In this document: in pieces, positions 25,651 through 37,200 of the stretch | Layout: each line of letters starts with the position of its first letter | How positions within the stretch are numbered: position 1 is the first letter of the stretch | From: Torymus aiolomorphi | Taxonomy: Eukaryota; Arthropoda; Insecta; Hymenoptera; Torymidae | Length of the DNA: 64,000 nucleotides | Assembly (NCBI GenBank): GCA_036365515.1 | Contig: CM070876.1 | Span: 108,713,310-108,777,309 of the forward strand | Reading direction: 5' to 3' | Position numbers and translations under genes: made by a program | Notes under the pieces: generated by a model | What the model was told of the DNA's origin: nothing | Seen by the model: only the letters and a program-made list of their open reading frames with translations | The model's database searches: none

Positions 25651-26894
25651 TCAAAAACCTCCTGCCTCATAAAAGGAATCTTTTTTTTTGTCCTCATGGT
25701 GCCCATATTTTTTCTTTTTACGTACTGCTTTCCTTTGCGATGCTGCTGCTTCTGATTGCCTCAGCTCCCTCACAGTGTCCCGCTGTTCAGCAAATCTAGA
25801 AGTACTTGGATGAACTTCACCAATTGACAATGCATGTTTCAGCAACTGAGTCTTTACAAGGCCATTGTTGTACTCAGATACTGCATTGACAACAGCTGTC
25901 TCTATCCTTTTCCTGGAGACGAATACTTCCTTTGGACACTTTCTCCAAATTGAGGCATGCAAACTTTTATTTGCATTTTGAGTTTTCATTCTGCTGCATC
26001 TCAGCAGCAGCTGATCATCAGTCAGCCTTTCGTACACTGGCAGTATACACTTAATCACATGGGCACTGAATCGCACTGACATGGTACTATGACTAGGAGG
26101 AATATTACCTCGAGCCACAGCACGGTTATAGAAGCACCACGACTCCACTCCAATACTTTCAAAGTCCACGACAAGACCTGTCATAATGTGGATTGCAAGT
26201 CCGACGCCATGCAGTGACTGGTAGCCTCTTCTATGCCATGTACTATCATAAGATACTGCTATATCACAAATACTGCTACCTGCCAAAGTATCGTGTGCTT
26301 CATGAACTTGCTTATGAGCAGTTTCAAGTATAATATTCTTGAGGGCACTGGCTTTTTATGTTCTGCTTTCAACAGTAAATGAATATGGCATTCTTTGGCA
26401 AGCAGTTCATATTCATAATAGCACAAAGTCGCTCTAGGGCAGCAGAACCTAAACCAGCAGAATACTATTCACAATTCTTTTATTCACTAGATGAGGAGAC
26501 CGGGGCTTCGTTTCTGTACGAGGGCTTGAATGACTTTCTCCAGCCACCCAACCACAAGACATACACTTTAATGTTATTTTTGAAGAGAGCCCATTCGTAT
26601 CAGAAAATTCTGCACAAAGTTTCTGCTCTCCACACTCACTGCACTTAATATTTTTAAAAGTTTTGACCACACTGAATCATGCACAAGAAGAAATTTTCCT
26701 GTGTTGAAATCAACAGGTGGCTGTTCCATGGACTGTTTTCTACTTGGCACATTAAAGTGCTCCACTTTCTTTCTGGACTTTTCTCTGTTTAAACTCAGTA
26801 GAGCCTTTCTCTTGGACGGTCGTCCTTTTTCTGGACGCCAACGTCTAATAGCAACATGCATTTTTAACTCTTGAAAACAGTAAAAACACTCCAA
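25651..26894 (-). pseudogene. Mutator-like (MULE) transposase, frameshifted
   Basis: The C-terminal 211-residue frame (25,651-26,286) carries the signature of the insect Mutator-like transposase domain: YDSTWHRRG, then SLHGVG, then TGLVVDFE, and a short basic tail ending YEAGGF. The aspartates in YDSTW and VVDFE are candidate catalytic-core residues of the RNase H-like DDE fold; this is family knowledge, not shown here. Upstream, two other frames hold the N-terminal part. One (26,574-26,894) begins with a CFYC motif and basic region. The other (26,449-26,670) has CSECG and CMSCG pairs typical of the zinc-binding region before the catalytic domain, then VNKRIV. Joining them needs frame changes near 26,650 and 26,447, so the gene is inactive unless these are assembly errors. 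A stretch at about 26,290-26,445 continues the family pattern in a third frame. No terminal inverted repeats were found around it. Confidence 0.8.
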
Positions 26895-28633
26895 AACACA
26901 GTAAACAGATATATGGACTTTCGTCTGCTTGATTGTTTACTGTATACTAGGGATGGGTATGAATAAATCTGACTGTTGAAAACAAGTTTTCTACGCGTAA
27001 AAAACTATGTAATATACTGTACGAAGGCTCTTTCTACAATATTTTATATGATAAAATATTTCGTATGAAAAAAAATTTGAATTGTGAAAATTTGACTGTT
27101 TTTTCTAAAATAAACTGGTATTGCGTTGTACTCGTAAATCGTAAGTTTATTGGCTTGGCAGTAGCAAGGGAGACACTTTATACAGTACTTACTCATAAAA
27201 ATACAAAACCATTTAAAATTTAGCGATAAAGCATCTTTAAATTTGAATTTTAAAATTATGCTAAAAATGGCGTAAAATCAAGAAAAAAATGAATAAATAC
27301 AATTTTCCAAAAATATGAAAAAAAATATTATATTATTAAATTTATGCGTCGACATAGTTTTTTCTTAAAGTTCACGAGTTATAGATTACATTTCTGCAAT
27401 AAAAAAAAAATCGAATTTTTGATAATTTTGGACTGTACTCTACCCTTAAGGTGGTCTTCACCTAAAAATTTTCAAAAATTCTAATTTTTTTTTATTGAAT
27501 TTTTTAATTATATATGTTGTTTCGAACCTGAAAAAAGTAGTATGGATGAAAATTTTTAAAATTTTACATAGTTATATCTAAAAGAACCTAATAACTTTAA
27601 AATGGAAAAACCTTGATTTTTTTTATTCTTTTTTATTTTTTTTATTTATTTTTTTTTTTTGTAAGTTTCTGATAGGAAAGCATTTGATTTGCTAAAATTA
27701 ATGTATTTTGAAATCTAAAAAATATTATTATTGTCAGGTCATATTAGTATAAAAATAAAATAATAAAAAAAAATTTATTTAAGGGATTTTCTTATAAAAA
27801 TGATATGAACTATATTGTGTCATTTGAAACTCAATGGGATCGTTTTGTGACTATTTTCCACATCTGTTCTCGTAAAGTGACCGTCTGACAGTCGAAAATT
27901 TGACACCAATTCACTATATTAATATACTCTCTTTTAAACCCATGCACAGCCATATCAACATAACCACCAACCATGTGATTTCAGCAGAGTTTGTTTTCAT
28001 GCATAGCTTTTCTCTTAGTGTTTTTATATTTGTACTTATTTGTGGGTGAATCAAGAAATGAATATTTAATATGTTTATTATATGTAAAGGTGTATCCAAA
28101 AAGTTTATACAAGTTTAATAATATATTAAGCGTGCAGTGATAGTTTTGTTAAAATTTGAAAAGTGCGACAATTCAAGACAGGATTATACTATATGAAAAT
28201 TAAATACAGATGTTCAAACCAAAAACATGGATTGTGAAGATTTAGTTAAATGTATGAAGAAAAAAGCAGTGATAATTCTGATGGAATGAATAAGAATATA
28301 TCTATTTTGAAAGAAAGATGAAAGTGAGATTATTGTGTTTTGCTCGGTATAGGATATTATTCAATTAATTCAAAAGAGTTACACACTACAATGAGTATCA
28401 AGACGGATCAGCACATAAAAGGAGCAAGGCTTTTTAGTACACAAGTAAAATATAATAAGGGCATGAATGCAAGTTATATGTATGGATAATATATGTATAA
28501 TGAAATGATCACGGGAAAAGTCATTTTATCAACTTTGACCGTATTAATACACTTTTGGCCAGGATGATGTTAGCTTCTCAAGTTTCAATTGGGCTTTCAT
28601 ATATTATATGACCTGGTACATATTCCACATTTA
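26895..28633. other. AT-rich intergenic DNA, no gene recognised
   Basis: The sequence is very AT-rich with long A and T runs. A MITE-like end (TACCCTTAAGGTGGTCTTCA) lies near 27,440 without a matching partner. Open frames are short and unrecognised. Confidence 0.55.
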
Positions 28634-30295
28634 CCCTGTTGGAAATAATTTGATGTGCGAAATCATGCCAGACTATGGCAAACTGTGCCTAATCGTGCCA
28701 AACTGTGCCATACCGTGCCAAACTATGTTATATTGTGCTAACCATATGCCAATTCGAACATTTGGCAACAATTTAGCACGGTTTGGCATAGTTTGGCATA
28801 GTATGGCATAGTCTGGCACAGTGTGGCATACTTTGGCACAGTATGGCACGATACCAAAATTTTAAAATAAATGGCACGAATCGGCACAGTCTGGCATGGA
28901 CTGGCACAGTCTGGAATGGATTGGCACAGCCTGGCATGGATCGGCACGGCCTGGCATGGATCAGCACAGTTTAACATAGTATCCCTACTGAAAAAAATCA
29001 CATGGGATCCCACGTGGAATCCCACACGAGATCCCACGTGTGAATTTGATATGGGATCCCATGTGGCATCCCACGTTTAAACTCGAAGCATGAATTCCCA
29101 TATGAGATCCCACAAGAGATCCCACATGGGATCTCATGTGGGATATCATGCGTTTAACTTGAGTACGGGATCTCATGCAGATATGGTGTAAAACTTTGAG
29201 TCCCCCATTGTAAGTAACGGAGTTATCAAAAACAAGGCAAGCCTTGTAATTAGGACGCTTCACAAAGAGTCATTTGAACGGTTGACTTACACGCCTTATA
29301 TACTCTTAGCCGTCCAACTTATCCACAGATAGCACTACCGAAGCACCGCATAACGGATAAATAGCCGAAGCTTACTTATGAAGAGCCGTCCATCGCAAGT
29401 TCTGCTTTGTCACCGCAATGCGGCGTTCCGATAGCGCTTTCTGTGAATACACTGGATGGCCGCGAGTATATAAGCCGTGTAAGTCAGCCGTTCAAATAAC
29501 TCTTTACGAAGAGTCCTAATTACAAGGCTTGCCTTGTTTTTGATATCCCCGTTACTCACAATGGGGGACTCAAAGTTTTACGCCATATCTGCATGAGATC
29601 CCGTACTCAAGTTAAACGCATGATATCCCACATGAGATCCTATGTGGGCTCTCTTGTGGGATTTCATGTGGGAATTCATGCTTCGAGTTCAAACGTGGGA
29701 TGCCATATGGGATCCCGTATCAAATTCACACGTGGGATCTCGTGTGGGATTCCACGTGGGATCCTATGTGGGATCCCATGTGGTTTTTTTCAGTAGGGAT
29801 GGCATAGCATGACACACCTTGGCATAGTATGGCACAGTTACAGTTTACCGATTCGTGCCAGGTTCCTAAAAAGACAACGAATTTTTTTCTCAAAACTTGA
29901 GATTATGTCTTACCATGCCATACAACGATGCACTGTGGCACACTATGCCAAGCTTGCTATACCATGCCATACTATGTTGAACTTTGTTGATCCATGCCAA
30001 ACTGTGCCACACCATGCCATACTATGTTAATCTGTATTGATCCATGTCAGACTGTGGCGATCCATGCCAGACTGTGCTAGGATTTTGACAAAAGAGGAAA
30101 AAGGTATTTTTATTTTAAAATTTGGGTATCGTGCCATACTGCGCGACACTGTGCCGCACTGTGCCGGACCGTGCCAAATTATTGCCAAATGTTCGAATTG
30201 GCACATATGTAGCACAGTGTAGCATAGTTTGGCACAGTATGGCACAATTTAGCACGATGTGGCATGCTGTGGCACAATTTCCATTTCCACTAGGG
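28634..30295. mobile_element. Large foldback element with GGCA-rich arms
   Basis: This 1.66-kb palindrome is flanked by TA on both sides (28,632-28,633 and 30,296-30,297). The ends match as inverted repeats: CCCTGTTGGAAAT on the left and CCCTAGTGGAAATGG read inward from the right. Both arms are built of degenerate 10-12-bp units of the type TGGCACAGT/TGGCATAGT and share a unique block (CAATTCGAACATTTGGCAA) plus a TTTTAAAATAA block, in mirrored order. TA duplication suggests movement by a Tc1/mariner-type transposase, which is inference. No coding capacity is seen. Its centre is occupied by a second palindrome. The short open frames over the arms simply reflect TGGCA repetition. Confidence 0.8.
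28983..29798. mobile_element. Nested palindromic element with GGGATC-rich arms
   Basis: This element sits inside the GGCA-rich foldback. The ends are CCCTACTGAAAAAAA and its inverse (TTTTTTTCAGTAGGG), with AT on both flanks. Deleting it restores the host motif CATAGTATGGCATAG, which supports insertion. The arms contain tandem near-palindromic 10-bp units such as TGGGATCCCA, then a third layer from about 29,150 inward (TTGAGTACGGGATCTCATGC, then AAAACAAGGCAAGCC) that mirrors across a centre near 29,390. The inner layer's similarity continues to within about 80 bp of the centre. No protein is encoded. Confidence 0.8.
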
Positions 30296-30589
30296 TATCT
30301 TAGTAATACCAATAATTATATAATTCAGTTTGATATTTTAAAAAGTGACTCAAGAGTGGATGGTTGAAAAATACAAAAGAAGGACATATTGTTAGCAATA
30401 ACTTTTAGTGGAACGGATGCTGCTGGAATAAGATTATACATGAACACATTGCTAGATACCTTATATTTAAACCATTTCATGTGAGAGAACGGGTCTCAGG
30501 TATAGGAAACTGAGTTTCAAGAAGGAGAAGAAATGGGGGATCCGATGGCTGATAATTTATTAAGTTATATGGTATTTTTCTTTAAAGCC
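30296..30589. other. AT-rich spacer, nothing recognised
   Basis: This short AT-rich stretch lies between the large foldback and the next inverted repeat. No gene or repeat was identified. Confidence 0.5.
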
Positions 30590-30980
30590 TTATTTCTGAA
30601 AACATTAAAATTTCAACTTTGTTGTCACTTTTCTCAGAGACTAGTCGAAGAATATTCATGGGGTAGAAAGCAAATTGTTCATAATTTATGTATCTAAGGG
30701 CCTAAGAGTTGGAATTTTAATGTTTTAATGTTTAAGTAATTTTTACATGACAAAAACCGTAAAAATTCATAAAAATAGAAAAAAATATTGCAAAAAATCA
30801 GTTTTTTCCATGAAAAAAATACTTGAACATTAAAACCTTAAAATTGCAACTCTTAGGCCCATAGCTACATAAGTTATGAACAATTTGCTTTTTACCCGAT
30901 GAAAATTAGTCGACCAGTCTCTAAGAAAAGTAACAACAAACTTTTTTGATTGAAAATGCTATAACTGAGGATAAAATGAG
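30590..30980. repeat. Inverted repeat, MITE-like
   Basis: The arms at about 30,615-30,745 and 30,822-30,945 mirror each other around an A-rich centre near 30,785. Shared blocks include GCAAATTGTTCATAA and CTAAGGGCCTAAGAGTTG on the left and their inverses on the right. The termini and target duplication could not be fixed. Confidence 0.6.
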
Positions 30981-31378
30981 TTTAAGGACATCTACCTTAG
31001 CTCATTTTATTCAAAATCAGTTATATTTACTATATATTATAATTATTGTATTATAATAATATTTTGTATCATTTCTTTAGGTAATTTTGATCAGAAAGGC
31101 CTATAGGTGTAAACCCCCTTAAAACAAAGTGTCAAAGGTGTCAGACCCCCTTAAGACTTGATTTTTAATTTTGTTTTGATTAATTAGCACATTTTTTGTT
31201 CCAGAAACTTTGCATTTTTTATCGAAGGTTTTAAAGGATAAAAAACTTCAAGATAAATCTGATGAAGGTGAGACATTTTTATATTATATGAAATAAACTG
31301 ATAAATAATTTAAATAATTTTATTCAACCAATATAATTGAGCTGAACTGGGCTAACTTCCTGAATTATGAATGCATAA
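30981..31378. other. AT-rich spacer, nothing recognised
   Basis: The segment has a short direct repeat of a CCCCCTTAA-containing phrase (about 31,115 and 31,146) and no coding signal. Confidence 0.45.
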
Positions 31379-31473
31379 CCTGCTAAAAATATCCTGGATA
31401 CGCTGTAATTCAGTGCCGTCCAGTGAAATTCACCTGGAATTCAGTGTATCGAGCTGGATATATTTTTAATAGG
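31379..31473. mobile_element. Tiny inverted-repeat element (~95 bp)
   Basis: Inverted ends of about 35 bp are seen: CCTGCTAAAAATATCC on the left and CCCTATTAAAAATATATCC read inward from the right, continuing through a GATAC box and an AATTCA/GAATTC box. The two arms are diverged. It is probably an old miniature element. Confidence 0.5.
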
Positions 31474-32468
31474 GTACTGCCAAGTAAATTATAAAAGTAA
31501 ATTACAATATCTGGATATTTAATGTATACATAAAAGTGGACGTAAACTTAATTTTTCTTATTTTAAAATAACTAATTTTTTAAATATACATTAAATATCC
31601 AGATATTTTCTTTTATGAAATAAAAAATATACACTCGAATGAACATATGCTGCTTGTTCGCTTTATTTCACTTTGTGAGAGTCAGCCCATCTGGATCTGG
31701 AAAATGATAGTTGCTTTCTATTCAAAGCAAAGATTATAAAATTTTTTTGCATTAAGGATATCCTTTGCTTCCTTCAAAAGTAAATTAATATCTGTGTATT
31801 TAATGGATATGTAATAGTGAGAATAAACTTAACTTTGCCTATTTTAAATTAACTTATTTGTTAATTATAAAGTTCTTGTATTGAACTTCATTAATAAAAT
31901 CATCAATTGAACTGTGACTACACATTTCTATTGTACTTTCAAAACACTTTCAAAACTCATATAGTATAGTAGTTGTACTTTCAGTAGTCAGCTGTCAGCC
32001 GTGTGTTAACACCTGACTAATATTTACAGATTTATGTGTAGATTACATGTACAAGATCTTACAGTACATATACATAGAGTATGTATTACTATAGATAAAG
32101 TACATTGTCCGATTAAAAATAAATATATAAATTATTTACATAAATTATTTACGTGAATTATTTATGTAAATATGTACGTGCCAAATTTGGAATTTTTGTT
32201 ACATAATTCATTTTCTTAAACCATTTACGTAAATTAGCAAATTTATTTATAATTTATTATTGTATTTAAGAGTATCAGTAGTAAATTATTAATAGGAATT
32301 TTTAATATAATGCTATTACAAGTATTACAAGATTTATGAATTAAATTATTGTTACAGAAAATATGTACTTACTTCATTTTTTAAATAAAATAATGAATTA
32401 TAAATAAAATAAACATAAATAATTAAATTTGTTAATGAATTTTGTTATTGAATTTTTCTTGGTCATGA
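31474..32468. other. AT-rich DNA with minor repeats
   Basis: A 22-bp inverted repeat around ATATCTGGATATTTAATG lies at about 31,506-31,605. A diverged direct copy of about 31,493-31,580 occurs at about 31,777-31,865. A short ATTTACATAAATT-type repeat lies near 32,130-32,180. No gene was recognised. Confidence 0.5.
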
Positions 32469-33457
32469 CCCACATAGCACGTACGTTTTTGAAACGTTTG
32501 TGAAACGTTTCGTTAGGTACCCGAAAACGTTTCCCTAAAAATATAGAAACGAAACAGAAACGAAACAGAAACGTTTCAGAAACGTAGAAATGTCCCAAAT
32601 CTGAAAAAACTTTTCATCATAATCGTAAACGTATTTAAATCGTCTCAGAAACGTTTCTGGAACAGAACTCAAACGTTTGTACAAAGTTTTTGAAACGTCT
32701 GTAAAACGTACATAATCGATTTGACGAAAAGCCTACTGGACAATTATTCACGTTCCAGATTCGTCTCAAAAATGTTTCAAAAACTGATTAGAAACGTTTC
32801 AGAAAAGTTTTCTGAAACGTCTCTAAAACATAAATCGACAAATTTAGAAAATTTTATCGGGATCCCAGATAACACGAAACGTTTGAGAAACGTTTCTACA
32901 ACGAAATTATATTGTCAGTTATTAACACTGATATTACTTCAAACAGTATTTTGTACGCTTTGCTAGAGTAGACGTTCCTTATATACCCTGGAAATGTCTT
33001 TTCTTTTGTGGACTAAACTACGCCATCTATCGGCGGGTCGGATATCGAATACTTTACAATCTTAATGTTTTGAATACGGTTCACAAATGTTTCTAAGACG
33101 TTCTTACAACATAACCCTGCATTTCTGAAACGGCATAGAAACGTTTCCGACTCAATAAGAAACGTTGCTGCGACGAAACTGGAACGTTAATGATTTTCCA
33201 GCAAGCCTTTTGTCAAATCGATTGTGTACGTTTCAAAAACGTTTACAAAATTTTGTACAAACGTTTTAGTTCTATTTCAGAAACGTTTCTGAGACGATTT
33301 AAAGACGTTTACGATTTTATAAAAAGTTTTTTTCAGATTAGGACATTTCTACGTTTCTGAAACGTTTCTGTTACGTTTTTATATTTTTAGGGAAGCGTTT
33401 TCGGGTACCTAACGAAACGTTTCACAAACGTTTCAAAAACGTAACGTGCTATGTGGG
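32469..33457. mobile_element. Foldback MITE rich in GAAACGTTTC
   Basis: This is a 989-bp element with perfect 13-bp tips (CCCACATAGCACG and its inverse) extending into arms of about 300-370 bp. The arms hold many GAAACGTTTC-type palindromic words and a shared GGTACCCGAAAACG block. Similarity continues past an ATCGATTTGAC box on each side towards a centre near 32,960. It has no coding capacity. GA follows or precedes the tips on both flanks, but a target duplication is not certain. It was probably inserted beside repeat A, whose inverted copy starts immediately to its right. Confidence 0.85.
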
Positions 33458-33640
33458 GAGATTCGGATGTGTCTGAAGTTCTGAACGTTCGTCGCGAACG
33501 AAAAATCCAAAATTTTCAAAATCGGTTTTTCGCATATAATCTGGTAGAGACAGCCATAAAACATGTAGAAACTGCAAAATAAGTTATTTCCCAAGTAATT
33601 TTCCCCCCAAATCATCCCTAAAACCACCCTTACTAGCCTA
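33458..33640 (-). repeat. Repeat A, inverted copy at a satellite edge
   Basis: This is the reverse complement of 24,931-25,150 with moderate divergence. Shared words include GAAGTTCTGAACGTTC, ACGAAAAATC, AAAATCGGTTTTT and AACCACCCT. It abuts satellite-type DNA at 33,641 in the same relative orientation as at 24,930, so module A plus satellite is a conserved junction. Confidence 0.75.
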
Positions 33641-34290
33641 CCCAGGATTAAAAAAAATTCTATCTCGGGAACATATTAATTTCAGACAAATTTTATGACG
33701 GAAATTACTTAAATAGGTTGCTGTAAGCTTATAAAAAAATTGCCGTAATGAAAATCGATCCGGAACCCTTCCGTTCAGGGGTTCAAAGGGGTGAAAATAG
33801 AGAAAAATACTCGAAAAATACAGAAAAAAAAATCTATCGCGGGAAAATATCAATTTAAGACATTTTATGACGGAAATTATTTCAATAGGTTGCTGTAAGC
33901 TTATAAAAAAATTGGCGTCATGAAAATCGATCCGGAACCCTTCCGTTCAGGGGTGCAAAGGGGAGAAAATAGCGAAAAATACTCGAAAAATACCGAAAAA
34001 AAATCTATCTCGGGAAAATATTAATTTAAGACAAATTTTATGACAGAAATTGCTTAAATAGGTTACTGTAAGCTTCTAAAAAATTGGCGTAATGAAAATC
34101 GATCCGGAACTCTTCCATTCAGGGGTGCAAAGGGGCGAAAATAGCGAAAAATACTCGAATCTATCTCGGGAAAATATTAATTTAAGACAAATTTTATGGC
34201 AGAAATCAGTTGGAGGACATGTCATGGTATTAGGGAAAACTCGCCGATGTCAAAGTCGCCCTGGAACCCTTTTAAGCCTGCTTAATCCAT
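33641..34290 (-). repeat. Diverged satellite fragment, inverted, 172-bp period
   Basis: Anchors AAAATCGATC at 33,751, 33,923 and 34,095 give exact 172-bp steps. Each unit carries GATCCGGAAC, a CTTCC...CAGGGG box, GGGGNGAAAATAG, TCTATCTCGGGAAAATAT and AAGCTTATAAAAAA. These correspond one by one to the main satellite read on the minus strand. The last unit (about 34,200-34,280) is a second type in which GTCAAAGTCGCC replaces the ATCGATCC core. Small open frames here are satellite by-products. Confidence 0.85.
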
Positions 34291-37200
34291 CTTTATAAAA
34301 CCACTGCTGACTGAACTAGCAGAATGCTTTCTCAAAGAGTATCTTCAATATTTTTATGACATTTATTTTGTCGGACATTTGAATGAAAAATCAGTTTAAA
34401 TTTTAAACTATATTATAATTCGCGTTTTAGTGAACAAATTATAAAATCGTTTAAAAGAAGTATTGAAATATTATTAAACTTACTTTATTTATACTTGCTT
34501 GTGTTCTATATATATGTTTAATACAAATTGTTCTAGAAATTTGTTAGCTCACTAAAAAACCATAATATTGTTTTAAGTTGATGAAATCTTCAAATCTGTA
34601 TTCTCAACTCAAAAATAACTTTTTTTCCAAGGGGGTCAAAGTATCACTTTTGCTCATGGCGAAGTTTGTGTATTTACGGCCTTGTTAGGCTGAAAAATCG
34701 TGCACGCACTGCGGGAGCAAATACGAAGAATGCCTCAGATCACATGTTTGTAACCCTCGCCTTCCGCTTTGGTGACAATTTACATGGAATTTGGGACATT
34801 CTTTACTTTTACTCCCTAGGTGCGTAATATAGTATTAAAGTGATTTCAAAAGACATGAATAGAGAGGAAATTAATCGTATTGTGACGTCCAGTAGGCCGT
34901 CAACACTTTTATTTCCACTTTTGCCTATTTAAGCCTGGTTTTCACCAATAGCTTAGGATGGCCAAGTCGAATAAACGTTTGGTATCTTTTTTAACTATAG
35001 GAGGAATAATTATGTATTGGTAAGGAGACAAACAAACTCCAGCTCTGCCCATTCGGCACAGAACGGTCGGAATGCTCCTTGGAAATGGGTAAAAATGAGA
35101 GAAAATACTACTTTTAGAGAACTTACAGGAGAAAGGAAAAAATAAAAAGAGAAGCAATAATTAATTTTCTTACGTTTTAGCCTTTATTCTGTCCTGTTGT
35201 AACACTTTAGTAGTGGTGTGTAGTGGTGATATGAACTTGTCTGTTCAACTCCGATGGTAGTGAGGAACTGAAGTTGGCGGAGAAATGAGGGAAAAGCTCA
35301 ACTCGGTTTTCTCCCTCAACGCGCTGAGTACTCCTCGCGAGGAAGTTTACAATATTTTGGGGATAGCTAACTGGTCGCGTAAGCGAGAGCGGAAAAATGA
35401 GGGTGGGCCTAAGGCCCTTTGGCGCGGATAATTGGCTGCGTGGGAGAAAGAAGCATCCCCCAGCTTTTCGGCTAGAGTTCTGAATTTTCTATAGAGATGA
35501 CGTTAGTTGTGTCATTTTCCTACTTATTTTGTTAAAACATTACACATGGTTATTTTCTTAATTTATACTTAATATTTAATATACATTAATAATCGTAGGT
35601 ATACATAAGAAACAATTTATTTTCTAATTAAACTATAATTAATTATTCTAATTTGTGCTCGCTTCACATGATTTTCGTTGTTTCCTTTTTTAATGTTCTT
35701 AAAAATTATTATGTAATTTATATTTGTTTTTAATTAGAGTGTCTATGTTGTGTGTTTGTTGTTATTATTCGCTTATAATTTAAAAGTGTAGACGTGACTA
35801 TTGAAGCTACTTTTTTTAAGATGTTTGAATATACATGATTTTGTACAAATATTCTTTCTATTTAAACTAAATTATTCTGGTAAATCACTTGAATTTAGTG
35901 TTTATATTATTTATTTGCTTTATACTTAACAGTTAGTAAAGCGAACAAACAATAAAAATGGAATAAGATCCTAGGTATATTATAAATATTTATGTATGTA
36001 CATATATATGTAAGAGATGCCGTTAATACTTTTGTATCAGAATAAATTCGCGAAGACATCTTGCATTACATTATATATTTTGGCTGAACCTTTTATAAAC
36101 AATATATAAAAGAATGTGTAAGATTTTGGTCGAGATGAATTTATTGTAAACTGTTTTTTATTTAAATTTCTTTACTTCTAGCAGGTCTATTTTTGTAAAA
36201 TTTATATCAGCGTTACCAGAAAAATTTAATTTAACATAACTTAATAACTAAGAGTTAAAATATAAAAATTAATTTTGCAATATGAAAAATCGAAGGAATT
36301 TGTAACGGTCAAATTTTATGGCTTTTCGGCGTCTCGTAGGCGCGCACGTGCACGGTCGGGGTGGCCTGCTTTTCGGGGTAAGGTCGTAAAACCTTTTTTT
36401 TTTCATATAGGAGGAAATGCTTTCGCCTGTGAAGAGAGTTTTCACTCTCTGTGTTCTGTATTTTTTTTCTCTTTCGTTGAAAATGAGACGGAATGCAGTA
36501 TCTGGCATCTGCATGACGTAAAATCTGACCGTTATTTTCTACGGGCAATGGTTCAAATGTGAAAGATCTTGGCTAAAAGATAAAAGGAAAATTTTCCTTT
36601 GCCGATACAAAAAGGACTCAACGTAAGTCGGTTAATATCAAGGTTGACATGACCGTCCGACGTTACAGTATTTTAAGAATTTATGTTTATATTATATTCA
36701 TCTTCGAGATGTAATGCCGAAAAAATTATTTATAATTCGTAAAATTAGTTAATCTTTCTAAAAAGAACCTACGTTTTCTAATTCGCATTTGCAAGTCAAA
36801 AATAACTCGTGAATAGTTTTAAAATACATAATTTAGAAGGAAATCAAATGTACTTCAAGAATATCGGTCTCCATTTTCTATATATTTCGACCAAATTGAA
36901 AAAAAAATAATTATTAAAAAAAAAAAAATAGTATAGATCTCGTCGTGTCATGTTAATGAAAGAAAAAAAATGTTGCCAACTCAAATAGTTCCTGAAAAAA
37001 ACAGATTTAGAAATGTCTGATTGATCAAAACACATGTGCACAAGCAGTGGCCGTGAAAGCGAGAGAGATAGTCGAACGTTACCCCTTCCACTGCGGCGCG
37101 GCGCGTTGGCATGAGCTCCCGCTGCCGTGCGCGCAATATTTTTTTTACTTTGACGATGATTTTATCAAATCTATCAATCATTTGTTATTCAGATCTTAAG

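Noticed and set aside
28608..30367. Open frames rich in C, H and W over the GGCA repeats
   Set aside because: Periodic TGGCA units produce cysteine/histidine-rich translations on both strands; these are not zinc-finger proteins.
36275..36562. Three overlapping frames (95, 81 and 79 residues) on both strands
   Set aside because: Mutual overlap, no family motif, no splice or promoter context.
36530..36570. tRNA B-box-like GGTTCAAATG
   Set aside because: The B-box consensus is incomplete and no cloverleaf or A-box could be found around it.
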